A stretch of DNA of 64,000 bases from an uncultured Bacteroidia bacterium (GCA_903923905.1 CAIXZH010000024.1:62001-126000); one strand, 5' to 3'; shown: positions 45,033 through 55,423, counted from the first letter of the stretch. Numbers and translations: made by a program. The notes: generated from the letters alone by a model not told the origin.

Positions 45033-45257
45033 TTGATCATTTGTATGCCAGCTATCCCGGCCAAATACCATAAAATAAACTACTAAATTGAAAAATAAAC
45101 TCAATTATTTAATCGTGCAGAGCTGGAAATATCAATCGATGAGGTTTCAATCCCGGTGATTTTCTTATTCTCACTAAATTCCTGTTCCCTCTATAAAATA
45201 GCAAAGTTGTACCAGATTACCCTAAATTCAAGTCTTTAACCAGATTAATTTTTAATT

Positions 45258-47528
45258 TTATTGAGCATCTACGACAGCAATGGTAGTCATGTGAACGATT
45301 TCACGCACTGAACATTCGGTTGGAACAATGTGTATCGGTTTTTTCATTCCCATCAGAATTGGGCCCACAACTTCTGCTCCGCCAATTTCGTACATCATCT
45401 TGTATGCAATATTACCCGCCGTAAGATTGGGAAATATGATAGTATTCACATCCCTGTTTTCCAAAAGGGTAAACGGGAATTTTTGACTTCTCAGTTCTTT
45501 ATTCAGTGCGAAGTTCATCTGAATTTCCCCGTCGACAATTAGTTCCGGATGGTTTTCATGCAAAAAAGCTACAGTTTGTCGTACTCTATCAAGAGTCCTT
45601 GTATGTTCCGATGATTTAACGGAACCAAAATTTGAATAAGATACCATGGCAATTACCGGTTCAATATTGAATTTTTTTACCTCATCTGCTGTAAGTAAAG
45701 TGGTTTCAATAAGTGTCTGAACGTCGGGGTCAAGGTTGACAGTTGTATCGGCAAAGAAGAGCGGGCCGCGTTTAGTCATAACTATATACATGCTGGAAAT
45801 GCGGTTAAGGTTTGGTTTTGGACCGATCAGACTAAGAGCAGGCCCCATCACGTCTCCATAATGGGTGGTAACACCCGATATCATTCCGTCTGCTAAACCT
45901 GTTTCAACCATCATTATTCCATAATAATTGCGATTGAAAGTCAATTCGTAAGCCTCCTCAAGTGTAATACCTTTGCGCTGACGTTTCTTCCAAATTAATT
46001 CCGCAAAAGATTTTCTTATCTCTTCGCTTCCGGTAAAGCGCGGATCAAAAATTGCAGCTTTCTCTAAATCGAAATGATTTTCAGTAATTAATTGTTTGAT
46101 TTCCTCAATATTACCCAACAAAATAGGAAGAGCGATTCCTTCATGCAATACTTCATTTGCAGTCCTCAAAATCTTTAAATTGTTTCCCTCTGCAAACACA
46201 ATTTTCCGTGGATTTTGTTTTGCCTTTACCACAATGCCATGAAAAAGCTGATTGTCAAGTCCAAGCCGCTGGCTTAATTCAAGTTTATATTGCTCCCAAT
46301 CGCTAATTGGACTGCGGGCTACCCCGCTCTCCATTGCAGCTCTAGCCACTGCCGGTGCCACTGTTATAATCAGTCTTGGATCGAGAGGTTTTGGAATGAT
46401 ATATTCTTTCCCGAATACTAAGTTACTATCATTATAAGCCTTACTGACACTTTCAGGAACAACTTCCCTGGCAAGCCCTGCAAGAGCATAGACTGCAGCC
46501 AGTTTCATATCTTCATTGATACATGTGGCCCGAACATCAAGTGCACCGCGGAATATATAAGGAAAACCAAGAACATTGTTTACCTGGTTTGGGTAATCTG
46601 ACCGTCCTGTTGCCATTATCAGATCCTTACGCGACGCCATGGCCTCGTCGTATGAAATTTCCGGATCAGGATTAGCCATTGCAAAAACGATAGGGTTTTG
46701 GGCCATAGATTGCACCATCTCTCTGGAAACTATATTCGCCTGTGACAAACCAAGGAAAATATCAGCCCCTTTCATGGCCTCTCCTAAGTTATTTACATCC
46801 CGATCAGTTGCAAATTTAACTTTATATTTATTGAGATCGGTACGGTCTTTCCGAAGAGCACCTTTTGAATCCAGCATTACAATATTTTCCACCTTAGCTC
46901 CCAACGAGATTATCAGTTTCGTACAAGCTATGGCAGCAGCTCCTGCACCACTAATGACAATTTTGGCCTCAGTAAGTTTTTTCCCGACAAGTTCAAGGGC
47001 ATTAATTATCCCGGCTGAACAAATGATCGCTGTTCCATGCTGATCATCATGCATCAGAGGAATTTGGATTTCTCGTTTTAACCTTTCTTCTATTTCAAAA
47101 CATTCTGGCGCTTTGATATCTTCAAGATTAATACCACCAAAAGTAACCGCAATATTCCGGACGGTCTCCACAAACTTTTCAATATCCTTTGTCTCAATTT
47201 CGATATCGAAAACATCAATATCGGCAAATATCTTGAAAAGCAACCCTTTACCTTCCATCACAGGTTTACCAGCCCCTGCTCCGATGTCGCCTAATCCAAG
47301 TACCGCAGTGCCATTGGATATTACTGCGACAAGATTCCCTTTCGAGGTATATTTATAGATATCGTCAAAGTTTTTATTTATTTCCAGGCATGGAAATGCT
47401 ACTCCGGGAGAATAGGCCAATGAAAGATCACGCTGGGTGGTATGCGGTTTTGTGGGGATTACTTCCAGTTTCCCTGGCCGCCCTTCAGAATGATATCGAA
47501 GGGCGTCCTCTTTAGTTATTTTAGCCAT
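45258..47528 (-). CDS. maeB: NADP-dependent malic enzyme with phosphotransacetylase-like domain
   Basis: A 756-residue MaeB-type enzyme. The malic enzyme half (about 1-420) has [23 protein letters not shown] and the NAD(P)-binding [13 protein letters not shown]. The C-terminal half (about 430-756) is a PTA-like domain ([22 protein letters not shown]) that acts as a regulatory module in this type. It decarboxylates malate to pyruvate. Normal length, single gene. Confidence 0.96.
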   Translation of the reverse strand: MAKITKEDALRYHSEGRPGKLEVIPTKPHTTQRDLSLAYSPGVAFPCLEINKNFDDIYKYTSKGNLVAVISNGTAVLGLGDIGAGAGKPVMEGKGLLFKIFADIDVFDIEIETKDIEKFVETVRNIAVTFGGINLEDIKAPECFEIEERLKREIQIPLMHDDQHGTAIICSAGIINALELVGKKLTEAKIVISGAGAAAIACTKLIISLGAKVENIVMLDSKGALRKDRTDLNKYKVKFATDRDVNNLGEAMKGADIFLGLSQANIVSREMVQSMAQNPIVFAMANPDPEISYDEAMASRKDLIMATGRSDYPNQVNNVLGFPYIFRGALDVRATCINEDMKLAAVYALAGLAREVVPESVSKAYNDSNLVFGKEYIIPKPLDPRLIITVAPAVARAAMESGVARSPISDWEQYKLELSQRLGLDNQLFHGIVVKAKQNPRKIVFAEGNNLKILRTANEVLHEGIALPILLGNIEEIKQLITENHFDLEKAAIFDPRFTGSEEIRKSFAELIWKKRQRKGITLEEAYELTFNRNYYGIMMVETGLADGMISGVTTHYGDVMGPALSLIGPKPNLNRISSMYIVMTKRGPLFFADTTVNLDPDVQTLIETTLLTADEVKKFNIEPVIAMVSYSNFGSVKSSEHTRTLDRVRQTVAFLHENHPELIVDGEIQMNFALNKELRSQKFPFTLLENRDVNTIIFPNLTAGNIAYKMMYEIGGAEVVGPILMGMKKPIHIVPTECSVREIVHMTTIAVVDAQ

Positions 47529-47832
47529 AATATTAAAGACTTTAAAGTGTAATAAATAATTGGTTTTGACAGGAAAATGTATAATAAAGTTAACTATAAT
47601 AATCCGGGAATTCAGGAATTAACCAGACTTTTCTTTTTCTCAGATTTTAATATTGAAAATGAATGAACCTGTTTTTGATTGGATTGTTATAACACGGTGA
47701 AGGGTTAGCAGTTTGTTAATTTCATTATTACGAACCACTACTTTCAAATGAGGTGGAGACCAGCAACCATTTTAAAAACGGGGCGAAATCGAAAAGCCAT
47801 ACGAGTAGAATTAAAATATAAAACCTTTAAAA
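47529..47832. other. 304-bp spacer, no gene recognised
   Basis: AT-rich region between maeB (minus) and the ABM-like gene (plus). Only very short ORFs; no tRNA or strong hairpin. It presumably holds both promoters. Confidence 0.5.
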
Positions 47833-48096
47833 ATGTTTAAAATCTTTGTCAGGCACACACTCGAAGATTATTCTAAATGGAAGCCACTCTTCGACGAGCA
47901 CGCAGATGTTCGGAAAAAATATGGCTCAACCGGGTATTCGGTATTTGCAAGTGTAGAGAATCCTAACGATGTACTCGTGGAAATTGTATGGGAGAACAAA
48001 GAAGGAGCAATGGAATTTCTACATGATCCGAGCTTAAAAGCTACTATGGGAAAAGCGGGAGTAATTGGTGTTCCCGAATTTTCATTTACTGAATAA
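47833..48096 (+). CDS. Small ABM-like (dimeric alpha/beta barrel) protein
   Basis: An 87-residue cytosolic protein, FKIFVRHTLEDYSKWKPLFDEHADVRKKYG onward, with an alternating strand-helix pattern like antibiotic-biosynthesis monooxygenase/cyclase-type ferredoxin folds. No catalytic residues can be assigned. First gene of a plus-strand run of small enzymes, followed by its own terminator. Confidence 0.65.
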   Translation: MFKIFVRHTLEDYSKWKPLFDEHADVRKKYGSTGYSVFASVENPNDVLVEIVWENKEGAMEFLHDPSLKATMGKAGVIGVPEFSFTE

Positions 48097-48110
48097 TCAT
48101 AAAAAATTAG

Positions 48111-48145
48111 ACCGTGTCTGGTTCATACCTCCAGATACGGTTTTT
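48111..48145 (+). terminator. Rho-independent terminator
   Basis: ACCGTGTCTGG at 48111-48121 pairs with CCAGATACGGT at 48131-48141 (one G-U pair) around a 9-base loop, followed by TTTTT. It lies 15 bases after the ABM-like gene. Confidence 0.8.
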
Positions 48146-48165
48146 ACAAAAAAAAAAGGAAACCA

Positions 48166-48558
48166 ATGAATCCAGTTGTACATTTTGAATTGCCATCTGA
48201 CGACAGACAAAGGATGGCCGATTTTTACACTACCGCTTTTGGTTGGCAGATGCAGATGTATGGAGAAGAAATGGGTAACTATGTGGTGGTTACAGCCTGT
48301 GAGACTGATGAAAATGGGAGACCTAAAATGGCCGGAACCATAAATGGCGGATTTTATCCAAGGCAAAAGGATGCGCCGGCTCAATATCCGTCAGTGGTTA
48401 TTGCGGTCGATGATATCAGTGAAGCCATGCAAAAGGTGACTGATGCAGGCGGTAATGTTCAGGGTGAACCGTCACAGATTCCTAATGTCGGATGGTATGT
48501 CTCCTTTATCGATACCGAAGGGAACCGGCTAAGTTTACTTCAGCCAGTAATGGGTTGA
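48166..48558 (+). CDS. VOC-family (glyoxalase-like) protein
   Basis: A 130-residue protein with two beta-alpha-beta-beta-beta halves: NPVVHFELPSDDRQRMADFYTTAFGW and YPSVVIAVDDISEAMQKVTDAGG, ending VSFIDTEGNRLSLLQP with the metal-ligand-type Glu. Resembles YdeA/PhnB-type glyoxalase-resistance proteins. Substrate unknown. Confidence 0.88.
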   Translation: MNPVVHFELPSDDRQRMADFYTTAFGWQMQMYGEEMGNYVVVTACETDENGRPKMAGTINGGFYPRQKDAPAQYPSVVIAVDDISEAMQKVTDAGGNVQGEPSQIPNVGWYVSFIDTEGNRLSLLQPVMG

Positions 48559-48731
48559 TAACTTTCGCAACTCATTTTAGGACCAAAAATAGCGGGTAAA
48601 CTAACACCTCGCTTGTCTTTTGTTTATTACGCTTAAACGAATCAAAATGGCAAAAGTCAACACTTTGGCAGTTGCACCGATAAATTCGGGATTCTTTGGA
48701 TGGTTAGTTGTAATGAAAAGTAACACAATCG

Positions 48732-49181
48732 ATGGAATCAAGCATTAAATCAATTATTACGGTAGAAACTGAAATCAATGCCCCTGTTGAGGTCGTCTGG
48801 AAGTTCTGGACTACCCCGGACGACATAATTCAGTGGAATAACGCATCAGTTGACTGGTGTACCACACGTGCCGCCAACGAATTGAAAACAGGTGGCAAAT
48901 TCAGTTATCGGATGGAGGCTAAAGACGGAAGTTTTGGTTTTGATTTTGAAGGAACCTATACGAAAATTATACTCAATCACCTGATCAGTTATATTCTTGG
49001 GGATGAGAGAAATGTAAATCTTATTTTTTCAGCTAATCAGGGCAACACTCGTATCGTCGAGGAATTTGAAGCGGAAAACACCAACCCGGTTGATCTCCAA
49101 AAGCATGGATGGCAGTCGATATTAAATAACTTCAAAAGCTATGTTGAAACCAGTTTAAAATCCGAAAAACAGAATAAATGA
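48732..49181 (+). CDS. SRPBCC/AHSA1-like protein
   Basis: A 149-residue protein starting ITVETEINAPVEVVWKFWTTPDDIIQWNNAS, the hallmark of the AHSA1/START-like family, which often binds hydrophobic ligands or assists chaperones. Its stop overlaps the start of the next VOC gene (ATGA), so they are co-translated. Confidence 0.88.
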   Translation: MESSIKSIITVETEINAPVEVVWKFWTTPDDIIQWNNASVDWCTTRAANELKTGGKFSYRMEAKDGSFGFDFEGTYTKIILNHLISYILGDERNVNLIFSANQGNTRIVEEFEAENTNPVDLQKHGWQSILNNFKSYVETSLKSEKQNK

Positions 49182-49648
49182 CCAATCAAATTACTCCATG
49201 CCTTTGGTTCAACAATCAGGCCGAAGAGGCAGCCATTTTCTATACTTCCATTTTCAAAAATTCAAAGATCGAAAATATCAGCAGATACGGAAAAGAGGGT
49301 TATGAAGTTCATGGACAAAAAGAGGGGACTGCTCTAACGGTGGCATTTCAGATTAACGGACAATCGTTCACTGCCTTAAACGGCGGTCCTGTGTTCCGGA
49401 TTAATGAAGCCATCTCATTTCAGATATTCTGCGAGACACAGGAAGAGATCGATGACTACTGGGATAAACTCACTGAAGGCGGAGAAGAAGGGAGATGCGG
49501 ATGGCTAAAGGATAAATTTGGAGTTTCATGGCAGATCATACCGACGATACTCCCCGAATTAATGGTTGATCCGGATAAAGCAGGCAGAGTGATGCAGGCA
49601 TTCCTGCAAATGAGTAAGTTTGACATCGAAAAATTAAAACAGGCCTGA
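49178..49648 (+). CDS. PhnB/3-demethylubiquinone-methyltransferase-like VOC protein
   Basis: A 156-residue VOC-fold protein: TPCLWFNNQAEEAAIFYTSIFKNSKI, GQSFTALNGGPVF, and the C-terminal GWLKDKFGVSWQIIPTILPELM are signatures of the family named after 3-demethylubiquinone-9 3-methyltransferase, whose members are mostly not methyltransferases. Coupled to the preceding SRPBCC gene by a 4-base overlap. Confidence 0.9.
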   Translation: MTNQITPCLWFNNQAEEAAIFYTSIFKNSKIENISRYGKEGYEVHGQKEGTALTVAFQINGQSFTALNGGPVFRINEAISFQIFCETQEEIDDYWDKLTEGGEEGRCGWLKDKFGVSWQIIPTILPELMVDPDKAGRVMQAFLQMSKFDIEKLKQA

Positions 49649-49666
49649 ATTTGATCACTTAAACTT

Positions 49667-50152
49667 ATGGAGCCGGAAATCAGAATATTACCCAAAAAGA
49701 AATTAATCGGCAAGCGGATGATCATGAATCTCGCTGAGAATAAAACTTCAGAATTGTGGAGAAGTTTTATGCCGCAACGAAAAGAGATCACGAATTTCCT
49801 GTCGACGGATCTGTTTTCAATGCAGGTTTATGATCAGAGATTGAACTTTGGGGATTTTAATGAAAATACCCGTTTTGAAAAGTGGGCTGCAGTTGAAGTT
49901 GCTGATTTTGACAATATTCCCGAAAGTATGGAATCCTTTATATTACCCGAGGGACTTTATGCCGTTTTTCTGCACAAAGGAGCAGCTGCTGAAGGAGCCG
50001 GAACATTCAGTTATATTTTCGGAACCTGGTTGCCCTGTTCTGAATTTCAGCTGGATAACAGGCCACATTTTGAAATTTTGGGTGAAAAATATAAAAATGA
50101 CGATCCAACATCCGAAGAGGAGGTCTGGATACCGGTTAAGCTTAAAGATTAA
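49667..50152 (+). CDS. GyrI-like effector-binding domain protein
   Basis: A 161-residue protein: IRILPKKKLIGKRMIMNLAENKTSELWRSFMPQRKEI and YAVFLHKGAAAEGAGTFSYIFGTWLPCSEFQLDNRPHFEILGEKY match the GyrI-like small-molecule-binding domain found alone or at the C-terminus of AraC/MerR regulators. No DNA-binding domain here. Probably binds toxic or hydrophobic small molecules. 18 bases after the VOC gene, same operon. Confidence 0.88.
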   Translation: MEPEIRILPKKKLIGKRMIMNLAENKTSELWRSFMPQRKEITNFLSTDLFSMQVYDQRLNFGDFNENTRFEKWAAVEVADFDNIPESMESFILPEGLYAVFLHKGAAAEGAGTFSYIFGTWLPCSEFQLDNRPHFEILGEKYKNDDPTSEEEVWIPVKLKD

Positions 50153-50228
50153 TAGCGGACTAAGGCCATACAATGGATTAAATCGATTAGATTTGTAATA
50201 TCCTGAAAGAACCCCTAAAATTTAAAAT

Positions 50229-51176
50229 TTGAGATTTACTAAGAGGAACATTCTTTTGTTGGGATTCCTTTTGATGGGATGTTCAAAACCCAAAGGTGGC
50301 GAGACAATTCCGTTCCCCAATACAAATGGTTATTACACAGAAGGTTCAAAACTGATGAAAAACGGAAGCTTCCGGGAGCTCAGGGGAACAGATAAGATGA
50401 GCCTGTGGGACTGGAACTATGATGTGATTTCATCCTGGGGAATGGATATTACCCGTGAATGCATCGATATGAAATGCACCAGTGATGAGGATCTTCAGTC
50501 TCTTGTACGCCTCGCGAGAACCAAAGGGTTTGTGATTATTCTTACTGCCTTCTGGTATGACTCTGATGCTTTTCCGAACGGGTCAACCCCCTATCCCGAT
50601 TGTCAGCTGCTCGGCACAACTCCAACGTTGGATCCAAGGTACCCTGTAATTATGAAAAGATGGAAGCAAATCGCGAGACTGTTTGCAAACCAATCGGATG
50701 TTTGGTTTGGAATCTGGAATGAGCCTTATGACTGGAATAAAGCAAATACCGCAAGCAGCGAACAGTGGCTTTATGATGCATCAGCAATTACCGACAGTAT
50801 CCGTCAGACATCGGCAAATAATATCCTTGTTGTTTGCGGGAATGCCATGGGGCAGGGTCATGAGCCTTTTCTGGAAAAAGGGGCTCAACTATTAAGCGGA
50901 AGAAAAAATATTGTATTCGACATTCATGCATATAGTACCTTCTGGAACATTCCGGCTTCAGAAATTGAGAGCAGGTTAAATGAACTGAATAATTTGAATG
51001 TTGCACCGGTCATTATTGGTGAATTCGCTGATAACGGCACCCAGCCTTATCAGGATATCATCACTGCATGCCGTAAGACCCATACCTCTTTATTGGCCTG
51101 GCTATGGGGTCAGTACCAGGATCCATTCAGTTCAGTTTTTGAACAATATTGCGGTGAGAAAAGGAATTTAAACTAA
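50229..51176 (+). CDS. Lipoprotein GH5-like glycoside hydrolase
   Basis: A 315-residue protein that starts at TTG 50229; an upstream in-frame stop (TAA at 50223-50225) and the need for the signal peptide exclude other starts. Lipobox LMGC with Cys18. The barrel has FGIWNEPYDW (likely acid/base Glu165) and VIIGEFADNG (likely nucleophile Glu265), as in GH5 cellulase-type enzymes. Surface-attached in all likelihood. Glucan or mannan substrates are possible. It is transcribed towards the minus-strand rhamnosidase-type locus. Confidence 0.86.
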   Translation: MRFTKRNILLLGFLLMGCSKPKGGETIPFPNTNGYYTEGSKLMKNGSFRELRGTDKMSLWDWNYDVISSWGMDITRECIDMKCTSDEDLQSLVRLARTKGFVIILTAFWYDSDAFPNGSTPYPDCQLLGTTPTLDPRYPVIMKRWKQIARLFANQSDVWFGIWNEPYDWNKANTASSEQWLYDASAITDSIRQTSANNILVVCGNAMGQGHEPFLEKGAQLLSGRKNIVFDIHAYSTFWNIPASEIESRLNELNNLNVAPVIIGEFADNGTQPYQDIITACRKTHTSLLAWLWGQYQDPFSSVFEQYCGEKRNLN

Positions 51177-51214
51177 TTACATGCTGCCCCTTGCTCTTTT
51201 CCTGAAATTCATCC

Positions 51215-52531
51215 TTAGAAACGAGCTTTCAGCATATAATAGCCATAAAAAGTCGACATTTTATGGACACCCACTTTTGCAAGAATTTCAGTGTTTGCCT
51301 GATCCTGATCGACTAACCCGGAAAGGGAAAGAAGAGCTGCCGCCTGCTTTGAGCCTGCAGTTGCGGGAATATGCATCCGAAGCTTTCCGATTGCAACGGA
51401 GCAAATTTCAGTAGTTGCGGGGTCACCCAATATCGCGGATAATTCCTTTCCTGCCTCAAAGGTCATTACCATCAGTGATTGAAGGCCAGCGTGGACGGCC
51501 TCTTTGTTTTCACTTGAAGGCCAATCGAGAAAACGGCCGCCATCGAGGGACTCCTTCCCTTCCCGATCTATTTTGGAAACCAACTGTAGCAATAATTTCT
51601 TCAGGTATTACTGTTGTTTTTTCAAATATTCAAGATCACCCTGGTAATTGTACCAATCCCGTTGAATCAGTACCCACCACATCGAATAGGAACTGATTCC
51701 GTTCATCCATCCGGGAAGCGGGGTGAGATTTCGGATCAGATCCAGGCTTTTAGGGACCACATCATTGTATCCGAATACCGAATTGATTGTCATGACCTCC
51801 GGATGCATATCCCCGATCCAGACCAGCCGGTCACGTTTCACACCATCCCATAAATAATCCTGCATATTCAGATGAACGGTATAAGCTCCAGTCATCCAGA
51901 TCTTATTCAACCGCTCATCATTACACTTGAATGAACCGACGTAGGGGATTTCCCGATAGTTTAAAATGGCACTAATCTCTTTAAATTCAATCTTCGAATC
52001 GGGTTCAACCAGATCAATCCGGACAAACCGGAACCCTGAATTCCCCACTTCCAGCCGTCCCAGCCAGGGGAGTGTAACGACAAAATCACGCATGGCATGA
52101 TCGTTTATTGCTCCGTCCTTCCCGATTTCGCTCATTGTCTCACTCACCGATTCACCGAACCGGACGCGGACTTTATTACCCTCCTTCGCGATCCCCCGAG
52201 TCGTCACAAATTCAATTCCCCCCTGAATCTCATGTCCAAAATCAAGGATTATTCCCGGCAAGATATCTTTTCTACTGATTAAGCTGAAGTATCCGCCAGA
52301 ATTTAAATCAGCCTGACCGATGCCGGGAATAAGGATACTCCCGGCATTCACAACATATCGGTCTGAAGAATCAGACATCCAGATCATTCGTTCGGCAGTA
52401 AGGTACTTCCTTGATAAATTGGCAGACCTGACCAATGAACTCTTCGCAGGATTAAATACCGGAGGTAGCTGACCGGATATTTTTGAAAAGGTGAATAGTA
52501 AAATAACCGGAATGATTAAGCGATAAACCAT
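51215..52531 (-). pseudogene. GH78-like alpha-L-rhamnosidase family protein, broken and truncated
   Basis: Start ATG at 52531 (signal peptide LIIPVILLFTFSKISG). The frame is open except for a TAA at 51608-51610, within LEYLKKQQ*YLKKLLL, where a single G-to-T change from GAA would give it. The family features FGHEIQGGIEF, GSFKCNDERLNKIW and LWDGVKRDRLVWIGDMHPE of the six-hairpin rhamnosidase-like group are clear. The frame ends at 51215 after FYGYYMLKARF, about two-thirds through the expected catalytic domain; the rest is missing where the convergent GH5 gene ends. Confidence 0.82.
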
Positions 52532-52535
52532 TTTC

Positions 52536-53285
52536 TTAATTTCTTTTAGCGACCCAGTCAACAGCGCATCCGATGTGCTCCTTGATTTTTGGATTCTCAA
52601 ATTCTCCCGGATGATGGCCGAATACCGTGTAGAATGAGCGGATATTACCCAATTCCTGGTACCAGATCACCGGATGGTCACCCATCTTCCATTTGTCATC
52701 TTTTAAAGTGGCTTCATCAAGTGAATTTTCATCCAGCCTAGCAAGTACGTGAACTTTTGCGCGCGGATTCTCTTTTAAAGAGTACCATTCCCCGATAGTC
52801 CGGTAAGTCGTCATACCTTTAAATGGTGCCATTGCCGGATGGACCGTATTTTCAAGAATCAGAGTTCCTGCCTGACCATTGGGATGGGTTCTGAAGTACC
52901 CTCCGACGAGTCTGCCATACCAGGCCCAGTCATATTCGCAATCAGAGGCGGCGTGGATTCCGACAAATCCTTTCCCCGTATTCATAAAATCCTCAAAAGC
53001 TTTTTGTTGCTGGTCATTGAGCACATCCCCGGTGGTATTTAAAAATACGGCTACATCAAAATTTTTCAGAAATTCAGAGGTAAACAATTCGGCATTTTCA
53101 GTTGCCGTTAAGGTCCACTTACGCTCCAGTGCCAGATCACTCATCATTTTTAATCCTGTGGAGATGGAATTGTGTCTGAACGCAGCAGTTTTAGAGAATA
53201 CCAGCACATTGATTTTCTTATCCTGTGAAAATCCGGAATTCGCAAGAAGAAGGAACAAGCAAAAAAGAGAAACGATTTTTTTCAT
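52536..53285 (-). CDS. Secreted ThuA-like domain protein
   Basis: A 249-residue protein with a signal peptide (KKIVSLFCLFLLLANSGFSQ). The ThuA (trehalose-utilisation-type) domain has INVLVFSKTAAFRHNSI, FVGIHAASDCEYDWAWYGRLVGGYF and HPVIWYQE. I chose the ATG at 53285 over the upstream ATG at 53324. ThuA-like proteins in Bacteroidetes accompany secreted glycan-degradation genes. Same strand and 4 bases before the GH78-like pseudogene. Confidence 0.9.
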   Translation of the reverse strand: MKKIVSLFCLFLLLANSGFSQDKKINVLVFSKTAAFRHNSISTGLKMMSDLALERKWTLTATENAELFTSEFLKNFDVAVFLNTTGDVLNDQQQKAFEDFMNTGKGFVGIHAASDCEYDWAWYGRLVGGYFRTHPNGQAGTLILENTVHPAMAPFKGMTTYRTIGEWYSLKENPRAKVHVLARLDENSLDEATLKDDKWKMGDHPVIWYQELGNIRSFYTVFGHHPGEFENPKIKEHIGCAVDWVAKRN

Positions 53286-53307
53286 GATTTTTTTAATTAA
53301 AATTAAA

Positions 53308-54024
53308 CTATTCATTAAACGCAATAATAGATTTACAAATTGACTTCACAATTTCTGAATCATTTTCCAATCCTTTACGGATTAGCGCAATTGTAATACA
53401 GATCTGTGCCAGGTAATAGGTTGGTAAAATTAAGAAGTCCACGGCGTGGATCGCCAGTAACTCTTTAAAAGCGATGACAGTATCGGAGAATAAGACCAGA
53501 GATATCCCGGTAAAATAAAACCACCTGAACCATTGAAACCCAATTATGCCTGCTGAAGCTCCAAGGGAGACGCACGAAATCAGTAAATAAGCCAGCGATG
53601 CCAGGCAAAGAATCCGGTTATCGAATGCAGGATACAATTTAAAAATAAAGAAAGATAAATAAGCGGCAAGTAGAATAATGGTAAGTCGCCAATTGATCTG
53701 GCCATTCAACAAGCCAAAATACAAATAGCCGGCATGAGCAATGAAAAAGAGTAAAATACCAGTAATAAACATCCATTCATCACCGTTTCTGTTCGACAAA
53801 CACCAGTCTCCGCCTATTGAAAAGATAAAAGCCCCAATAATCAGCCACACATCCATAGTCCGTTTTAATCTCCCGAAGAAAAGGAATAAAATTATTATTA
53901 TTCCCGATCCGGCAACACCCGCTTTAAATCCAAATTCATGGGTCACCAACGCCAGAATAGCCGATACCACAGGGATTAACAGCCATCCATAAATCCATCG
54001 ACTTTTGTAAGGTTGGTTATCCAT
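53308..54024 (-). CDS. YhhN-family membrane protein (lysoplasmalogenase-like)
   Basis: A 238-residue protein with about eight hydrophobic segments and the family motifs SIGGDWCLS and VLFSDTVIAF. The family includes TMEM86 lysoplasmalogenases, which hydrolyse vinyl ether lysophospholipids. ATG at 54024 preferred over a TTG at 54027. It sits among glycan genes without an obvious connection. Confidence 0.85.
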   Translation of the reverse strand: MDNQPYKSRWIYGWLLIPVVSAILALVTHEFGFKAGVAGSGIIIILFLFFGRLKRTMDVWLIIGAFIFSIGGDWCLSNRNGDEWMFITGILLFFIAHAGYLYFGLLNGQINWRLTIILLAAYLSFFIFKLYPAFDNRILCLASLAYLLISCVSLGASAGIIGFQWFRWFYFTGISLVLFSDTVIAFKELLAIHAVDFLILPTYYLAQICITIALIRKGLENDSEIVKSICKSIIAFNE

Positions 54025-54088
54025 CAAATTAATTTCAATTGATTAGTGAGGCGTTTTTTCGCTAATGATGATTATAAAAGCCAGATGG

Positions 54089-55423
54089 TTATAAGGAATA
54101 TGGCCTCCTGTATTGGTAATGATAAAGCCGGTGATTGGCTGCTTCCTGATCGTCGCCAAAACTCAGTGTTGCCGGATCCCATTTAACAGGGCGTTGCAAT
54201 TCGGTCGCGATATTTCCGAGGCAGCAGAGGGTATTGGTGCTGCACCCTACCTCAACAGGAGCAATCGGATTTTTTCGTGACCGCACGGCATCGATAAAAT
54301 TCTGCATATGGGGAGAACTGACTTCATACTGACCAGCGCCAACCTTTTTCTCCTCTTTGGCAATCAGGGAAGGATCCGAACATTCAATATATCCCCGTGC
54401 AACTTTTAACCACCCCTTGGTCCCGTTAAACCTGATGCCATTCCCTGGTTTATCCTGGAAAGGTTGTTCGGTCATCACAATTCCGTTGAGGTATTTCATG
54501 GTTAAATATTGTGTCTCCTGGTAACCTTTGGGAATAAATTCGCAGGGGCCCGAGCTGTCCATACCGATAGCAGCCTGGGCAATATCGAACATGTGTGCAC
54601 CCCAGTCGGCAGTAAACCCATTACCGGTTTCCCGATACCAGCGCCAGGCGCCCCAAAGTTTTTCATTCTGCTCCGGATCGAGTGTGATTGGCGGACAAAG
54701 ATCGGGATGGTAATGAATTTTTGGATCGGTTAGCGGGCCCATCCACTTATTCCAGTTCAAGGTAGCAGGAATTGGCTGTTCGGGAAGATCAAATGGTTTT
54801 GGGGGATCACCCACCTTTGCGTAGATGGTCTCGATATGACCAATTGCACCGCTGCGGACCAAGGCGATGGCCTGCTGAAACTCCTTGTTTGATCGCTGCT
54901 GACTTCCAATTTGTAAAACGCGACTGTTCCCCCGTACCGCCTTGACCATTTCCAGCCCTTCGCGAATGGTAAACGCCAGTGGTTTTTGAACATAAACATC
55001 TTTCCCCAACTTACAGGCATGAATGGTTGTCAGCGCATGCCAATGATCGGGTGTTGCAATCGAAACAGCATCGATGTCCCTGCGTTCAAGAAGATCTTCG
55101 TAGAATTCATACAAGTCGCATCGCGGAGACACATTTTGCTTTATTTGCCAGGCTTCAACTTTCCTCTTGAAACGTTCGCGTTTGAGTTGTTCAACATCAC
55201 AACCTGCAACAACCTGAACTCCAGGGCAACTGGAGAAGCTGTTAAAATCAGAGCCATCCTGATTCCCCAAACCAATAAATCCCATCACTACCCTGTCGCT
55301 CGGAGCAATCCGGTCACCACTGGTTAATGTCCAGCTGGGAAGGATTGTCAATCCGGTAAGACCTAATGCAGAGTAGCCCAAAAATTGGCGTCTGCTTAAT
55401 TCGCTTGTCTCTTTCTTTGTCAT
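54089..55423 (-). CDS. Tat-exported Gfo/Idh/MocA-family oxidoreductase
   Basis: A 444-residue protein with a twin-arginine signal (ELSRRQFLGYSALGLTGL), a Rossmann fold (VVMGFIGLGNQDGSD), the lysine region DVYVQKPLAFTIREG and a C-terminal domain with a WGAHMFDIAQAAIGMD stretch. It differs clearly from the protein at 36740 and lies within the rhamnosidase locus, so a sugar-oxidising role on the same glycan is likely (inference). Confidence 0.9.
   Translation of the reverse strand: MTKKETSELSRRQFLGYSALGLTGLTILPSWTLTSGDRIAPSDRVVMGFIGLGNQDGSDFNSFSSCPGVQVVAGCDVEQLKRERFKRKVEAWQIKQNVSPRCDLYEFYEDLLERRDIDAVSIATPDHWHALTTIHACKLGKDVYVQKPLAFTIREGLEMVKAVRGNSRVLQIGSQQRSNKEFQQAIALVRSGAIGHIETIYAKVGDPPKPFDLPEQPIPATLNWNKWMGPLTDPKIHYHPDLCPPITLDPEQNEKLWGAWRWYRETGNGFTADWGAHMFDIAQAAIGMDSSGPCEFIPKGYQETQYLTMKYLNGIVMTEQPFQDKPGNGIRFNGTKGWLKVARGYIECSDPSLIAKEEKKVGAGQYEVSSPHMQNFIDAVRSRKNPIAPVEVGCSTNTLCCLGNIATELQRPVKWDPATLSFGDDQEAANHRLYHYQYRRPYSL

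Noticed and set aside
46639-47043. Antisense ORF within maeB
   Set aside because: No motif or signal peptide, rich in Ser and hydrophobic runs typical of reverse-complement reading of a conserved gene.
48589-48619. Hairpin after the VOC gene (AGCGGGT / ACCTCGCT)
   Set aside because: It needs a bulge and has a weak T tract; too uncertain to list as a terminator.
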